NCBI RefSeq assembly: GCF_937128705.1
Contig: NZ_CAKZMP010000025.1
Span: forward strand, 1-44,292
Direction: 5' to 3'
Source: an uncultured Kiloniella sp.
Lineage (GTDB): Bacteria > Pseudomonadota > Alphaproteobacteria > Kiloniellales > Kiloniellaceae
DNA: 44,292 nt
The position numbers were made by a program, and so were the translations under genes. The notes under the pieces are model-generated. The model did not search any database, had not been told where the DNA came from, and saw only the letters and a list, made by a program, of their open reading frames with translations. This document shows, piece after piece, positions 20,923 to 28,829 of the stretch; within the stretch, counting starts at the first letter, position 1; each line of letters begins with the position of its first letter.

Positions 20923-21321
20923 TCAACGGTCAGTTTGGGCGAAATCGTTCAAAATAGGACAGTCAGGCCGATGATCCCCCTGACACTTTTCGATCAAGTT
21001 GCTCAAGGTATCTTTCATACTTTGCAGTTCTGCGATTTTACGATCCATGTCCGCAACATGCTGCTTCGCCAGTTCTTTCACCTGTGCACTTGCTCTGTTG
21101 CGATCATTCCAAAGCATAAGAAGGGCAGAAACCTCATTGATGGAAAAACCTAAACTTCTGGCGCGCTGGATAAACTTGAGGGTTTCAATATCCTTTTCCT
21201 GATAGGCACGATAGCCAGAAGATGTTCTTCCCGCAGGTTCGATCAAACCAATGGATTCATAATATCTGATCGTTTTTGCCGGCAATCCGGAAACTTCAGC
21301 AACTTGACCAATTTTCATCAT
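20923..21321 (-). CDS. cueR: CueR-type Cu(I)-responsive MerR family regulator
   Basis: This is a MerR-family activator. The N-terminal winged helix reads KIGQVAEVSGLPAKTIRYYESIGLI. A long dimerisation helix follows. The metal loop CQGDHRPDCP has the two cysteines seven residues apart that mark monovalent coinage-metal sensors such as CueR. The track starts at a TTG. I choose the ATG at 21321, whose A is also the last base of the copA stop (TGATG); the next ATG at 21318 is equally possible. Translational coupling to copA means the sensor is made from the operon it activates. The promoter at 23577-23607 has the matching architecture. Confidence 0.93.
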   Translation of the reverse strand: MMKIGQVAEVSGLPAKTIRYYESIGLIEPAGRTSSGYRAYQEKDIETLKFIQRARSLGFSINEVSALLMLWNDRNRASAQVKELAKQHVADMDRKIAELQSMKDTLSNLIEKCQGDHRPDCPILNDFAQTDR

Positions 21322-23543
21322 CAATCAATCCGTTTTAAAGAAGAATAAAGCGATAAAGAGCTAACCATGACAGTAACTGAACTCAATGCCATCGCCAATC
21401 CCGCCAGCAAAGGACTTAATAAACCGGAAGCAGCAAGTGGCAACCCAATAACATTATACACAAAAGCCCCAATAAGATTATGCGCTATTTTGTTGTGTAT
21501 AACCTGCCCTGCCCTAATCGTTTTATACACCAGATAGGGATTGCTCTGAATAAGCGATGCATCTGCAGTATTAATCGCAACATCACTGCCATCGCCCATA
21601 GCTAGGCCAACATCCGCCCCCGCCAACGCAGGGGCATCGTTAATACCATCCCCAACCATAACAACGACTTCATTCTGTTGATGTAATTTTTTCAAGTATG
21701 CCAGCTTATCTTCTGGAAGAAGATTTCCCTCTACCTTTTCAATAGACAATTTCTCGGCAACCTTTTGAGCTGCCAGTTGCTGATCCCCACTGAGCATAAC
21801 AACAGAAATTCCCTTACCTTTCAGGGCTTGAACAGTTTTAAGCGATTCAGATTTTATTTTATCCTGTAATGCAAAACCGCCAATAACCGTCATAGCATCA
21901 TCGACTTCTTTTCTCGCAACCCAAACCATTGATGCTCCACGTGCATTATTGTCTTCGATAAAGTCATAACAACGATCAAGCGCCACTCCTGCTTGTTGCA
22001 TATAGCGCTCACTTCCCAGTAAATAGGTGGCACCAGAAAGCACCGCGGAAAGACCGAGTCCTGGAACGGCTGTTATTTCCTCAAATTCCTTCGGTTTAAT
22101 TTCATCATCAATGTACTCAACAATTGCCTTCGATAGTGGATGCGCACTATCTTTCGTAAGCCCAAGAACTACAGATAAGGTTTCTGCATTATCTTTATTA
22201 GTGGGATAGGTAGTTGCAATAACTTCCGGACGTCCTTCGGTCAGAGTACCCGTTTTATCAAAAACCACTGTGGTTGCTTTTGATAATTTCTCAATCACAT
22301 CGGCATTTTTAACCAAGATCCCCATTCGTGCGGCCTGACCACTCCCGACCATGATTGCCGTAGGTGTTGCAAGCCCCAACGCGCAAGGACAGGCTATAAC
22401 AAGAACAGTAACTGCGTTGATAATCGCGATTTCTATACCAACACCACCAAAGGTCCACCACCCCAGAAAAGTCAGCAATGAGAGTAACAATACCCCGGGA
22501 ACAAAGACGGCGCTTACCTTGTCGACCAGCTTCTGTATTCTGGGTTTGGTACTACGCGCTGTTTTAACCTGCTCAATAATCTGAGACAGACGAGAGCTTG
22601 TCCCAAGAGTTGTCGGAACTAGATGCAACACGCCTTCGCCATTCACCGTACCCCCGATAACCGAGTCTCCGATATTTTTGGCAACGGGCATTGCTTCACC
22701 CGTGATCATAGCCTCGTCAACCTGACTCGTTCCCTTGCGTATTTCGCCATCGACAGGAACAACATCACCCGGCCTGACAATAACAATATCATTGGCCAAA
22801 ACCTTTACAGCGGGAACGGTCAGTTGTTTTTCATCACGAAGAACTGTTGCATTCAACGGTTGAAGTCGAATGAGAGCGTCCAAGGCTTTATTGGTTTTCC
22901 CTTTGGCTTTTTCTTCAAGAACCTTTCCCAGAAGAACAAGCGTAATGACGGCGGCCGATGCTTCGAAATAAAGCGCGTGTGCCAAATGTGATGACCAGGA
23001 CATCCATTCAGAATAATCGCCCAGCATAATAAAAACAGATAATCCAAAAGCAGCAGATGTACCAATAGCGACAAGAGTATCCATATTACTCTGTCCATAC
23101 CTTACGGCCTGCCAGATTCCTTTATAAAAACGCGCACCTGCAAAAATTTGTACTGGTAGAGCCAAGAGAAACTGTATCAAAGGCGGAATGGAAAAGTTAA
23201 TGCCAAATGGCAAGAAAGCCATTTGCCCCACCAATGGAAATGTTAAAAGCAACGCCAAGAGGAATAAGCGCATATCTGAAGTTTCAGGATCAATCGCTTC
23301 GCCACCAACTTCATCATATGGGTTTACTTCTGGCACAAGAGAAGCTTGATAACCTTTATCTGCTAAGCTTTTTAACAATAAATTTTGATCAACATAGCCC
23401 GCCAAGGTCACGGTTGCTGTGTTACTCATCAAATCCGGGGACGCACTAATTACCCCCTCAACTGCGGTTAGCGCCTTTTCAACAGAACGAACGCACCCAG
23501 CACAGGACATTCCCTTAACAGTTAACTCAATGGATTTTGACAT
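21321..23543 (-). CDS. copA: Copper-exporting P1B-type ATPase
   Basis: CopA pumps Cu(I) from cytoplasm to periplasm. Its 740 residues have one N-terminal heavy-metal-associated domain (GMSCAGC, C14 and C17) and eight expected membrane helices. The ion-path motif is ACPCALGLATP, the phosphorylation site is DKTGTLTEGRP, the P1B-specific His-Pro is in DSAHPLSKA, and the hinge is GDGINDAPALAGADVG. The C-terminus has MALSSVTVMVSSLSL, typical of Cu(I) pumps. Many homologues have two HMA domains, and here there is one. It is the first gene of the copA-cueR operon and lies inside the trpE-trpG interval on the opposite strand. Confidence 0.96.
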   Translation of the reverse strand: MSKSIELTVKGMSCAGCVRSVEKALTAVEGVISASPDLMSNTATVTLAGYVDQNLLLKSLADKGYQASLVPEVNPYDEVGGEAIDPETSDMRLFLLALLLTFPLVGQMAFLPFGINFSIPPLIQFLLALPVQIFAGARFYKGIWQAVRYGQSNMDTLVAIGTSAAFGLSVFIMLGDYSEWMSWSSHLAHALYFEASAAVITLVLLGKVLEEKAKGKTNKALDALIRLQPLNATVLRDEKQLTVPAVKVLANDIVIVRPGDVVPVDGEIRKGTSQVDEAMITGEAMPVAKNIGDSVIGGTVNGEGVLHLVPTTLGTSSRLSQIIEQVKTARSTKPRIQKLVDKVSAVFVPGVLLLSLLTFLGWWTFGGVGIEIAIINAVTVLVIACPCALGLATPTAIMVGSGQAARMGILVKNADVIEKLSKATTVVFDKTGTLTEGRPEVIATTYPTNKDNAETLSVVLGLTKDSAHPLSKAIVEYIDDEIKPKEFEEITAVPGLGLSAVLSGATYLLGSERYMQQAGVALDRCYDFIEDNNARGASMVWVARKEVDDAMTVIGGFALQDKIKSESLKTVQALKGKGISVVMLSGDQQLAAQKVAEKLSIEKVEGNLLPEDKLAYLKKLHQQNEVVVMVGDGINDAPALAGADVGLAMGDGSDVAINTADASLIQSNPYLVYKTIRAGQVIHNKIAHNLIGAFVYNVIGLPLAASGLLSPLLAGLAMALSSVTVMVSSLSLYSSLKRID

Positions 23544-23576
23544 AAAAATACACGCTTCTGGTTTGCTAATAAGGCA

Positions 23577-23607
23577 AATATGAGGCTTACAGTTACAGGA
23601 AGGTCAA
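23577..23607 (-). promoter_or_regulatory. CueR-type promoter of copA-cueR with 19-base spacer
   Basis: On the minus strand TTGACC (-35, 23602-23607) and CATATT (-10, 23577-23582) are separated by 19 bases, the overlong spacer that MerR-family activators correct. Between them is ACCTTCC-N7-GTAAGCC. Its left half is identical to the E. coli copA CueR half-site, while its right half is degenerate. Confidence 0.75.
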
Positions 23608-23612
23608 GCCAT

Positions 23613-23634
23613 GAGTTATAAAAGAGTTATAAAA
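23613..23634. repeat. Perfect 11-base tandem repeat upstream of copA
   Basis: GAGTTATAAAA occurs twice in direct tandem (23613-23623 and 23624-23634), one helical turn apart, immediately upstream of the copA -35. It may act as an UP-element-like A/T tract or as a paired protein site. Nothing identifies a binder. Confidence 0.6.
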
Positions 23635-23743
23635 AAATCAAATCTTAAAATAAATCAGGCTTTTCCTTATTTCTTCGGCATAATCTTGCTGCTATAACTT
23701 TTGCAATCTAACTTTAGAAATCAGCGAAAGCCCGTGTACCGAA

Positions 23744-24307
23744 ATGTTATTACTGATCGATAATTACGACAGCTTCACTTATAATCTCTACCATTTCCTT
23801 GGGGAGTTGGGCGCGACGATCTCTGTCGAACGCAACGATCAGATTTCTGTTGATCAGGTATTGGAGCTTAACCCGGAACGTATTGTTATCTCTCCCGGTC
23901 CCTGCGATCCTTCTTCTGCGGGTATATGCCTTGAGCTTATTGAAAGGGTAGCTGGCAAAATTCCTGTATTGGGTGTTTGTCTGGGACATCAATCAATTGG
24001 TCAGGCCTTCGGGGCAAATGTTGTTCGTGCCCCAAGCCCAATGCACGGTAAAACCAGCCCTATTAAGCACAACGGAAAAAGTGTTTTCAAAGGTTTACCA
24101 GATCCGCTAACGGTCACGCGCTACCACTCATTGACAATTGAACCAGCCAGCATGCCTGATTGCCTGGAAGTTACGGCTTGGACCGAAGATGGCGTCATTA
24201 TGGGGCTTCAGCACAAAGAACTCCCGCTACATGGTGTTCAATTTCACCCCGAAAGCATTGCCTCTGAAAAAGGCCATGATCTCTTGAAAAATTTTCTGAC
24301 GGTTTAA
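23744..24307 (+). CDS. trpG: Anthranilate synthase component II (glutamine amidotransferase)
   Basis: TrpG releases ammonia from glutamine for TrpE. At 187 residues it is a stand-alone class I amidotransferase. The N-terminus [14 protein letters not shown] is diagnostic, the nucleophile is Cys79 in GVCLGHQ, and His168/Glu170 are in QFHPES. The segment [10 protein letters not shown] is typical of the anthranilate/para-aminobenzoate subgroup, so it may also serve folate synthesis as PabA. It opens the trpG-trpD-trpC run, is divergent from copA across 200 bases, and must use its own promoter there. No Trp-rich leader peptide is visible. Confidence 0.96.
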   Translation: MLLLIDNYDSFTYNLYHFLGELGATISVERNDQISVDQVLELNPERIVISPGPCDPSSAGICLELIERVAGKIPVLGVCLGHQSIGQAFGANVVRAPSPMHGKTSPIKHNGKSVFKGLPDPLTVTRYHSLTIEPASMPDCLEVTAWTEDGVIMGLQHKELPLHGVQFHPESIASEKGHDLLKNFLTV

Positions 24308-24375
24308 CAAAGCCAAGCTTTGATTAAGTCTCATCGACTTGAGCCATTAGAATAAACAATAAGGAGGCTTGTTCC

Positions 24376-25410
24376 ATGTCAGGGGAACTAAGCGACATAA
24401 AATCATTTATCGCCTACGTGGCTGACGGCAACAATCTAACTGCCCAGCAATCGGAATCTGCCTTTGATCTGCTAATGACAGGTGAAGCCACTTCCGCACA
24501 GGTTGCCGGGTTATTGATGAGCTTGCGAGTCAAAGGTGAGACTGTTGATGAAATAACGGGCGCGGCGCGCTCTATGCGCAGTAAGATGCTGACCATCAAA
24601 ACACCAAAAGGTGCCATTGATGTCTGTGGTACAGGCGGTGATGCAAAAGGCACGCTTAACGTTTCAACAGCAACAGCTTTTGTTGTTGCGGGCGCGGGTG
24701 CCATAGTCGCAAAACATGGTAACAGAGCCGCTTCATCAAAAAGTGGCGCTTCCGATGTTTTGGGGGCGCTGGGTATTGGTCTTGAAGCAAGTGTTGATGC
24801 CGTTGAAAAAGCTTTGGCAGAAAATGGAACCTCTTTTCTCGCGGCCCCTTTATATCACTCTGCCATGCGCCACGTTGGCCCAACACGGGCAGAACTTGGC
24901 ACCCGGACAATCTTCAACCTTCTGGGTCCCCTCTCCAACCCCGGAAAGGTAACTCGCCAAATCACAGGTGTTTTCGGACGAGAATGGGTAGAACCGATAG
25001 CACAGGTATTACAGGCCATAGGACACGAAAAGGCTTGGGTTGTGCATGGCGCTGAAGGGCTTGATGAACTATCAATTTCCGGCCTCAGTTATATTTCTGA
25101 GCTGGATCAAGGACAAATCAAAAACTTTGAGATAATCCCTGAAATGGCCGGGTTGGAAAGATCCCCCATAGAAGAGATTATTGGTGGCGATGCAGCCTTT
25201 AATGCCGCTGCAATGCGGGAAATGCTCAGCGGAACCAAGAATGCTTATCGTGATGCTGTAGTCTTGAACTCAGCCGGGGCATTAATCGTTGCAGGGATGA
25301 CGAATGACCTCAAAGAAGGCGCTGCAATGGCAGCAAAGTCAATTGATAGCGGTGCCGCCCTCGCAAAGCTTGACGGTTTGGCTTCATATACAAACAAGGA
25401 AACAACTTAG
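24376..25410 (+). CDS. trpD: Anthranilate phosphoribosyltransferase
   Basis: TrpD joins anthranilate to PRPP, the second step of tryptophan synthesis. It has 344 residues, with an N-terminal helical bundle ([31 protein letters not shown]). The PRPP-binding glycine-rich loop is [21 protein letters not shown], with [14 protein letters not shown] following. Anthranilate contacts lie around [30 protein letters not shown] ten bases before the ATG is a strong ribosome site. Its TAG stop shares its last base with the GTG start of trpC, so translation of the two is coupled. Confidence 0.97.
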   Translation: MSGELSDIKSFIAYVADGNNLTAQQSESAFDLLMTGEATSAQVAGLLMSLRVKGETVDEITGAARSMRSKMLTIKTPKGAIDVCGTGGDAKGTLNVSTATAFVVAGAGAIVAKHGNRAASSKSGASDVLGALGIGLEASVDAVEKALAENGTSFLAAPLYHSAMRHVGPTRAELGTRTIFNLLGPLSNPGKVTRQITGVFGREWVEPIAQVLQAIGHEKAWVVHGAEGLDELSISGLSYISELDQGQIKNFEIIPEMAGLERSPIEEIIGGDAAFNAAAMREMLSGTKNAYRDAVVLNSAGALIVAGMTNDLKEGAAMAAKSIDSGAALAKLDGLASYTNKETT

Positions 25411-26204
25411 TGAGTGATGTTCTAAAACGCATTTGTGATGATAAACTCGAATTTGTACGAGACAGAAAACAAAAAACCTCTCTTTCTGAGTTGGAAGCTA
25501 AAGCCGCATCCCAAGATACTCCGCGCGGATTTTACCAAGCTCTGAAAACCAAATACGAACAAGGCAAGTATGGCCTGATCAGTGAAATCAAAAAAGCATC
25601 GCCAAGCAAAGGCCTCATTCGAGCAGACTTCGACCCCGCATCATTGGCTAAAGCATACAAAGCTGGTGGTGCAACATGCCTTTCAGTCCTAACGGATGAA
25701 CCTTACTTTCAAGGTGCCGATCAATATTTGCTCGACGCACGTGCCGCTGTCGACCTTCCGGCTCTGCGCAAGGATTTCATGCTTGAACCCTACCAGATTT
25801 TTGAATCCCGCGCACTTGGCGCAGATTGCATACTCCTGATTATGGCAGCATTAGAGGATCAACAGGCAAGCGAACTTGAAAACCTTGCTTTTGACCTTGG
25901 AATGGACGTGCTGGTAGAGGTTCATAATGCAGAAGAACTGACCAGAGCGTTAAATACACTAAAGTCACCTCTTCTTGGGGTGAATAACAGAAACCTGAAA
26001 ACACTTGAGGTTGATATAGCAACCACAGAAGAACTGTCTAAAATGGTTCCGCAGGACAAACTTCTTGTTGCTGAAAGCGGTTTATATAACCCAACAGATT
26101 TAAAACGGATGCAAGCAATTGGCGCGACAACCTTTTTAATTGGGGAATCATTAATGCGTCAGGAAGATGTTACGGCAGCCACCATTAACCTTCTAAAGCA
26201 ATAG
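25410..26204 (+). CDS. trpC: Indole-3-glycerol phosphate synthase
   Basis: TrpC closes the indole ring to make indole-3-glycerol phosphate. It is a 264-residue single-domain TIM barrel, not fused to TrpF. Motifs are [21 protein letters not shown] (catalytic Lys), [53 protein letters not shown], and [11 protein letters not shown] near the phosphate site. It starts with GTG overlapping the trpD stop by one base. moaC follows after about 90 bases in the same direction, the common alphaproteobacterial order. trpF, trpB and trpA are not in the window. Confidence 0.97.
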   Translation: MSDVLKRICDDKLEFVRDRKQKTSLSELEAKAASQDTPRGFYQALKTKYEQGKYGLISEIKKASPSKGLIRADFDPASLAKAYKAGGATCLSVLTDEPYFQGADQYLLDARAAVDLPALRKDFMLEPYQIFESRALGADCILLIMAALEDQQASELENLAFDLGMDVLVEVHNAEELTRALNTLKSPLLGVNNRNLKTLEVDIATTEELSKMVPQDKLLVAESGLYNPTDLKRMQAIGATTFLIGESLMRQEDVTAATINLLKQ

Positions 26205-26295
26205 GCTCCGCTAATTCCCCGGAAACTGTTATGCGATCAATAAATTAGCAAAACTATAAAATGACTGAAATCGCAGACTAAAGTTGGATAAAGAG

Positions 26296-26781
26296 ATGTC
26301 ATCAGGAAACGAACTCACTCACTTCGATCAAGAGGGTAAAGCTGTCATGGTTGATGTTTCGGATAAAACCGAGACCACTAGAACAGCAACAGCCAAAGGG
26401 CGGGTATTGGTTCAACCTGAAACAATGCAACTTATCCAACAAGGCGGCTTCAAAAAGGGTGACGTTCTCGCCATCGCACGTCTTGCCGGTATCATGGGGG
26501 CAAAAAAAACCCCTGACCTCATCCCCCTATGTCACCCTCTGATGCTAACCTCAGTGAAGGTAGATTTCACTCTGGACCCAGACAATAACGCGATTGAAGT
26601 TATTGGAACGTGTAAGTTAACGGGACAGACTGGCGTCGAGATGGAAGCACTGACCGCTGTATCAATTGCCTCTTTGACTATCTACGATATGTGCAAAGCA
26701 GTTGATAAGGGCATAAAAATTACAGACATCAGACTTATCAAAAAAACGGGTGGTAAATCAGGCACCTACGAGGCAAAATAA
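26296..26781 (+). CDS. moaC: Cyclic pyranopterin monophosphate synthase
   Basis: MoaC acts with MoaA in the first step of molybdenum cofactor synthesis, converting the cyclic GTP intermediate to cPMP. The ORF track starts at a TTG (26284). I choose ATG 26296 because TTGGA lies about seven bases upstream and it yields [21 protein letters not shown], close to the family start. Length is 162 residues. Signatures are [28 protein letters not shown] and [29 protein letters not shown]. It overlaps moeA by one base (TAATG), so the two are translationally coupled. Confidence 0.96.
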   Translation: MSSGNELTHFDQEGKAVMVDVSDKTETTRTATAKGRVLVQPETMQLIQQGGFKKGDVLAIARLAGIMGAKKTPDLIPLCHPLMLTSVKVDFTLDPDNNAIEVIGTCKLTGQTGVEMEALTAVSIASLTIYDMCKAVDKGIKITDIRLIKKTGGKSGTYEAK

Positions 26782-27974
26782 TGATACTGGTTGAAGAAGC
26801 TTTAAAACGGGTACTCGCAGGATTTACAAAACTGTCCCCCGAAACTGTTTCCCTTCACGATGGCTTGGGACGGGTTCTCGCAAAAGATATCAAGGCCAGA
26901 TTAACACAACCTCCGACAGATGTTTCTGCCATGGATGGTTTTGCCGTTAAATCCTCTGACATTCAATCTGTTCCTGTAACACTTAAAATCAGGGGCGAAG
27001 CCCCGGCTGGTGGAAGCTACGAGGCTCAACTCCAAGACGGCGAAGCAGTTCGTATCTTTACTGGTGGCCCCGTCCCACTTGGGGCTGATTGTATTGTTAT
27101 TCAGGAAAACACCGATCATGACGATGAAGAGGTAACTGTTAAACAAAGCGAAGAACCTGGTCGCTTCATTCGCCCCGCTGGACTGGACTTTAGCGAGGGG
27201 CAAATCGGCCTTGAAAAAGGTACGCTACTTTCGGCACGAGACCTCGCACTTGCAGCAGCCATGAACCACCCCTGGCTAGAGGTATATCGGAAGCCTAAAG
27301 TTGCAATACTGGCAACTGGAAATGAAGTTGTCCTGCCCGGCGTAACACCCGGCCCCAATCAAATCATCAGCTCGAACACAACCGCTCTTATGTCATTTGT
27401 TAGAGAATGCGGCGGTGAACCTATATCGCTTGGTATTGCCCCTGATGACAAAGAAGCTCTTTCAGCGATGGCCAAGGGAGCAGAAGGCGCTGATCTTTTG
27501 TTAACAACAGGTGGGGCCTCTGTTGGCGATCACGATCTTGTTCGTTCCGTACTTGGTGAACAAGGTTTGGAAATTGATTTTTGGCGCATTGCCATGCGCC
27601 CGGGAAAGCCTCTTATCTTTGGTAAGCTCGGGAAAACACCGATGATCGGTCTTCCCGGAAACCCGGTTTCAACACTTGTATGCGCTTACATTTTTGCCCG
27701 CCCGGCCCTGTGGAAAATGACAGGTAGAGACCCTGATAACTTACAGGTAGAAAAAGCTATACTCACTCAAGATTTGGGTGAAAATGATAAGCGTCAGGAT
27801 TATTTAAGAGCAAAGTTATCAACAAACTCATCAGGACAACTACAAGCCACGCCTTTTGAGCGGCAGGACAGCGCGATGTTAAACCTACTTCGCAAGGCTG
27901 ACTGCCTTGTGATTCGCGCCCCCTTCGCTTCGCCTGTAGCCAAAGGTACAGAAGTAGAGATAATTCGGCTTTAA
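26781..27974 (+). CDS. moeA: Molybdopterin molybdenumtransferase
   Basis: MoeA inserts molybdate into adenylated molybdopterin. It has 397 residues in the usual domain order. MSAMDGFAVKSSDI lies near the N-terminus and RIFTGGPVPLGADCIVIQENT follows. The MoCF-binding domain has VAILATGNEVV, LLTTGGASVGDHD, MRPGKPLIFG and GLPGNPVSTLVCAYIFARPAL, and a small C-terminal beta domain ends the protein. It overlaps moaC and is followed by the lexA operator region. Molybdoenzymes served by it are not in the window. Confidence 0.96.
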   Translation: MILVEEALKRVLAGFTKLSPETVSLHDGLGRVLAKDIKARLTQPPTDVSAMDGFAVKSSDIQSVPVTLKIRGEAPAGGSYEAQLQDGEAVRIFTGGPVPLGADCIVIQENTDHDDEEVTVKQSEEPGRFIRPAGLDFSEGQIGLEKGTLLSARDLALAAAMNHPWLEVYRKPKVAILATGNEVVLPGVTPGPNQIISSNTTALMSFVRECGGEPISLGIAPDDKEALSAMAKGAEGADLLLTTGGASVGDHDLVRSVLGEQGLEIDFWRIAMRPGKPLIFGKLGKTPMIGLPGNPVSTLVCAYIFARPALWKMTGRDPDNLQVEKAILTQDLGENDKRQDYLRAKLSTNSSGQLQATPFERQDSAMLNLLRKADCLVIRAPFASPVAKGTEVEIIRL

Positions 27975-28012
27975 CGGTAAGAAAAGACGCAAAACAGCTT
28001 GACCTGAAACGA

Positions 28013-28054
28013 GAACCAAAGTAGAACAAATGTTATGTTTTTGTTTTGTTCTAC
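28013..28054. promoter_or_regulatory. LexA (SOS) operator region of lexA
   Basis: GAAC-CAAAGTA-GAAC at 28013-28027 matches the alphaproteobacterial SOS box (GAAC-N7-GAAC, the complement of GTTC-N7-GTTC). A second degenerate box GTTT-N7-GTTC lies at 28037-28051 in the other orientation. The two overlap a perfect ten-base inverted repeat, GTAGAACAAA and TTTGTTCTAC (28021-28030 and 28045-28054). This fits LexA autoregulation. Confidence 0.8.
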
Positions 28055-28087
28055 AGAAATCCAGTTCTGTATTTCGGGGGAATTTTA

Positions 28088-28789
28088 ATGCTGACCAAGA
28101 AACAACGTGAGCTATTGCTTTACATTCGGGATCACTTATCTCGAACAGGTGTTTCGCCTTCATTCGATGAAATGAAGGACGCACTGGCATTAAAATCAAA
28201 ATCAGGCATTCACCGCCTAATAACAGCCCTGGAAGAACGAGGCTTTATTCGACGGCTTGCGCACAGAGCGCGAGCAGTTGAAATTCTGAGACTACCAGAA
28301 GATTTAGGGCCTGTTCCGCAAGCTCAGGAATTTAATGCCCTAAAACAGCAAAACAATCGCCTGCTTAATGAAAACATCGAAGCGGCCAATCAATCATCCG
28401 AAGACACTGTACAGCTCCCTCTTTATGGGAAAATTGCAGCAGGTACACCGATTGAAGCACTAAATGATCCCGATAATTACGTTGACGTTCCTTTGAACCT
28501 TCTAAACGGTGGCGATCACTATGCCCTGACAGTTGAGGGGGATTCAATGATCGAAGCAGGCATTCTTGATGGTGATACTGTTTTGATCAAAAGATGCGAT
28601 ACCATAGAAAATGGTCAAATAGGTGTGGCTTTTGTTGATAATGCAGAAGCAACTCTTAAGCATGTCAGACGCCAAAGTGGCAAAATAGAACTAGAACCAG
28701 CTAATGCTGCCTATGAAACTAAAACCTATGAATCTGACAGAGTTCAAGTACAAGGCAAGCTTGTTGGCCTACTAAGAACATATCATTAA
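28088..28789 (+). CDS. lexA: LexA repressor
   Basis: LexA represses the SOS regulon and cleaves itself when RecA is activated by DNA damage. The start at 28088 (MLTKKQRELLLYIRDHL) is canonical; the longer track ORF runs into the operator. The winged helix-turn-helix occupies about 1-70. The self-cleavage bond is Ala118-Gly119 in KIAAGTP, the catalytic Ser153 is in EGDSMIEAG, and the catalytic Lys191 is in ATLKHVRR. Length is 233 residues, usual for alphaproteobacteria, which have a longer linker than E. coli LexA. Its promoter region carries matching SOS boxes. It converges on comEC. Confidence 0.97.
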   Translation: MLTKKQRELLLYIRDHLSRTGVSPSFDEMKDALALKSKSGIHRLITALEERGFIRRLAHRARAVEILRLPEDLGPVPQAQEFNALKQQNNRLLNENIEAANQSSEDTVQLPLYGKIAAGTPIEALNDPDNYVDVPLNLLNGGDHYALTVEGDSMIEAGILDGDTVLIKRCDTIENGQIGVAFVDNAEATLKHVRRQSGKIELEPANAAYETKTYESDRVQVQGKLVGLLRTYH

Positions 28790-28829
28790 CAGTATATTAT
28801 TCGACGTTCTCAATACTTTAAATTAAAAA

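Noticed and set aside
23544-23743. Tryptophan attenuator or leader peptide before trpG
   Set aside because: No short ORF with tandem Trp codons and no terminator/antiterminator pair is present in the copA-trpG gap or before trpE.
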